64,000 nucleotides of DNA from Tunturiibacter gelidiferens (GTDB taxonomy: Bacteria; Acidobacteriota; Terriglobia; Terriglobales; Acidobacteriaceae): positions 558,001-622,000 of the forward strand of contig NZ_JACCCV010000001.1 of assembly GCF_013410115.1 (NCBI RefSeq). Reading direction: 5' to 3'. A program made the translations under genes and the position numbers. The notes below the pieces were generated by a model. That model was not told the origin of the DNA, did no database searches, and saw only the letters and a program-made list of their open reading frames with translations. Below, one piece after another: positions 63,498 to 64,000 of the stretch (position 1 is the first letter of the stretch; every line of letters starts with the position of its first letter).

Positions 63498-64000
63498 TCA
63501 GCTTCGGAGTCTTCTGCGGACGAGTGTGAGAGTTCCCGTGAGTCCGGTCGCGAGTAGGACGAGAGTGCTGGGCTCCGGCACCGCAGGCGGCGGGGTGAGA
63601 TCGGTGATGGTGATGGCGGATGGGCCGCCGGTTGCGTCGAGGAAGGTCTGGGTGGTGACGGTGCCGTTGGTGTTCAGATTGAGGAGGCCGAGGAAGCCGT
63701 CGGGATTTGCGGTGAGGATGGGCGCCATATTGTCGTCGAAGAGGCTGATGGCGAAGGTGCTGCCAGAGAGTGAGGTGCCGTTGGGGGAGTCGACTGCGGG
63801 ACCGCTGAGCCCGACGGTGAAGGTGATGGGAACACCGGCTGAGGGCAGGTAGATGCTGCCGAAGGCGTCGTTGTACGGGGTCTGGTTGTCGAAGCTGATA
63901 TCGGTAGGGCCGCCTCCGAAGCCGTCGGAGACGTCTCCGGTGAGGGAAAAGCCGTAGTTGATGCAGCAGGTGGGCACGGAGGCGTCTGCGTAGGCGAGTT
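63498..64000 (-). CDS. PEP-CTERM sorting domain protein (5' truncated)
   Basis: The frame is open to the window edge. The readable part starts at the signal peptide end (LAYADASVP), has a beta-rich middle and ends with the sorting signal VPEPSTLVLLATGLTGTLTL followed by RRRLRS. This is the second PEP-CTERM gene in the window. The start lies beyond 64000. Confidence 0.9.
   Translation of the reverse strand, partial: LAYADASVPTCCINYGFSLTGDVSDGFGGGPTDISFDNQTPYNDAFGSIYLPSAGVPITFTVGLSGPAVDSPNGTSLSGSTFAISLFDDNMAPILTANPDGFLGLLNLNTNGTVTTQTFLDATGGPSAITITDLTPPPAVPEPSTLVLLATGLTGTLTLVRRRLRS

Overview
The window looks like chromosomal DNA of an Acidobacteriota member of the Terriglobus / Granulicella / Edaphobacter type. 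This is an inference from high GC, two PEP-CTERM proteins, several Gly/Tyr/His-rich secreted proteins, GH27 and GH79-like glycosidases, and intergenic repeats of a style I associate with that group. No phage, plasmid, transposase, CRISPR array, rRNA or tRNA gene was seen. The genes are mostly housekeeping plus a large secreted or envelope set.

Layout. 1-9 kb: L,D-transpeptidase (cut by the window edge), YdeI-like protein, mutY, XRE-cupin regulator, FnIII lipoprotein, FAH-family hydrolase, transaldolase, small secreted protein, membrane diguanylate cyclase. 9-15 kb: a gene-poor stretch, FecR-domain protein, hslU and hslV, GH79-like hydrolase. 15-24 kb: small membrane protein, CDF metal exporter, OsmC, zinc-ribbon microprotein, M28 peptidase, GH27 alpha-galactosidase, a repeat-flanked NTF2-like gene, ruvB. 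24-32 kb: a GDPD that appears circularly permuted, NTF2-like protein, ruvX, murQ, alcohol dehydrogenase, PEP-CTERM protein, conserved unknowns, TM2 protein. 32-42 kb: GT2 and GT-C glycosyltransferases, rpoD, zinc-ribbon protein, Wzx-like flippase, dnaG. 42-54 kb: YXWXGXW-type secreted protein, TrmJ-like methyltransferase, S9 peptidase, lipoprotein, a two-component system beside an ABC-2 exporter, EamA transporter, Y-family polymerase. 54-64 kb: VOC protein, acyl-CoA carboxylase beta subunit, a secreted protein with a DDPDRPTMKR repeat, OppD-like ATPase, metallophosphoesterase, DUF3313 protein with no ordinary start codon, second GH27 enzyme, and a PEP-CTERM gene cut by the window edge.

How genes work together. 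The GT2 and GT-C genes, with the nearby flippase, form a plausible surface-glycan set. The sensor kinase and response regulator overlap and lie beside an ABC-2 permease and ATPase, so they probably control that exporter. hslV and hslU encode the two-part HslVU protease. The two GH27 enzymes, the GH79-like enzyme and the S9 and M28 peptidases suggest polymer scavenging outside the cytoplasm.

The most unusual features are outside the genes. (1) Four copies of a GT-rich element carry AACGTGG boxes 21-22 bp apart, with TGG steps about every 11 bp, and end in a conserved AAAAAYRCGYCA-like box. (2) Five copies of a hairpin family share a GACCARCGGGAGG end. (3) Another family keeps its flanks but swaps the sequence of its central stem while keeping the pairing. 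(4) An 82-84 bp repeat flanks one lower-GC gene. (5) Strand composition switches from C-rich to G-rich on the + strand near 23.6-24.1 kb, whichever strand the genes are on. Gene-wise, the permuted GDPD is the best candidate for something new.
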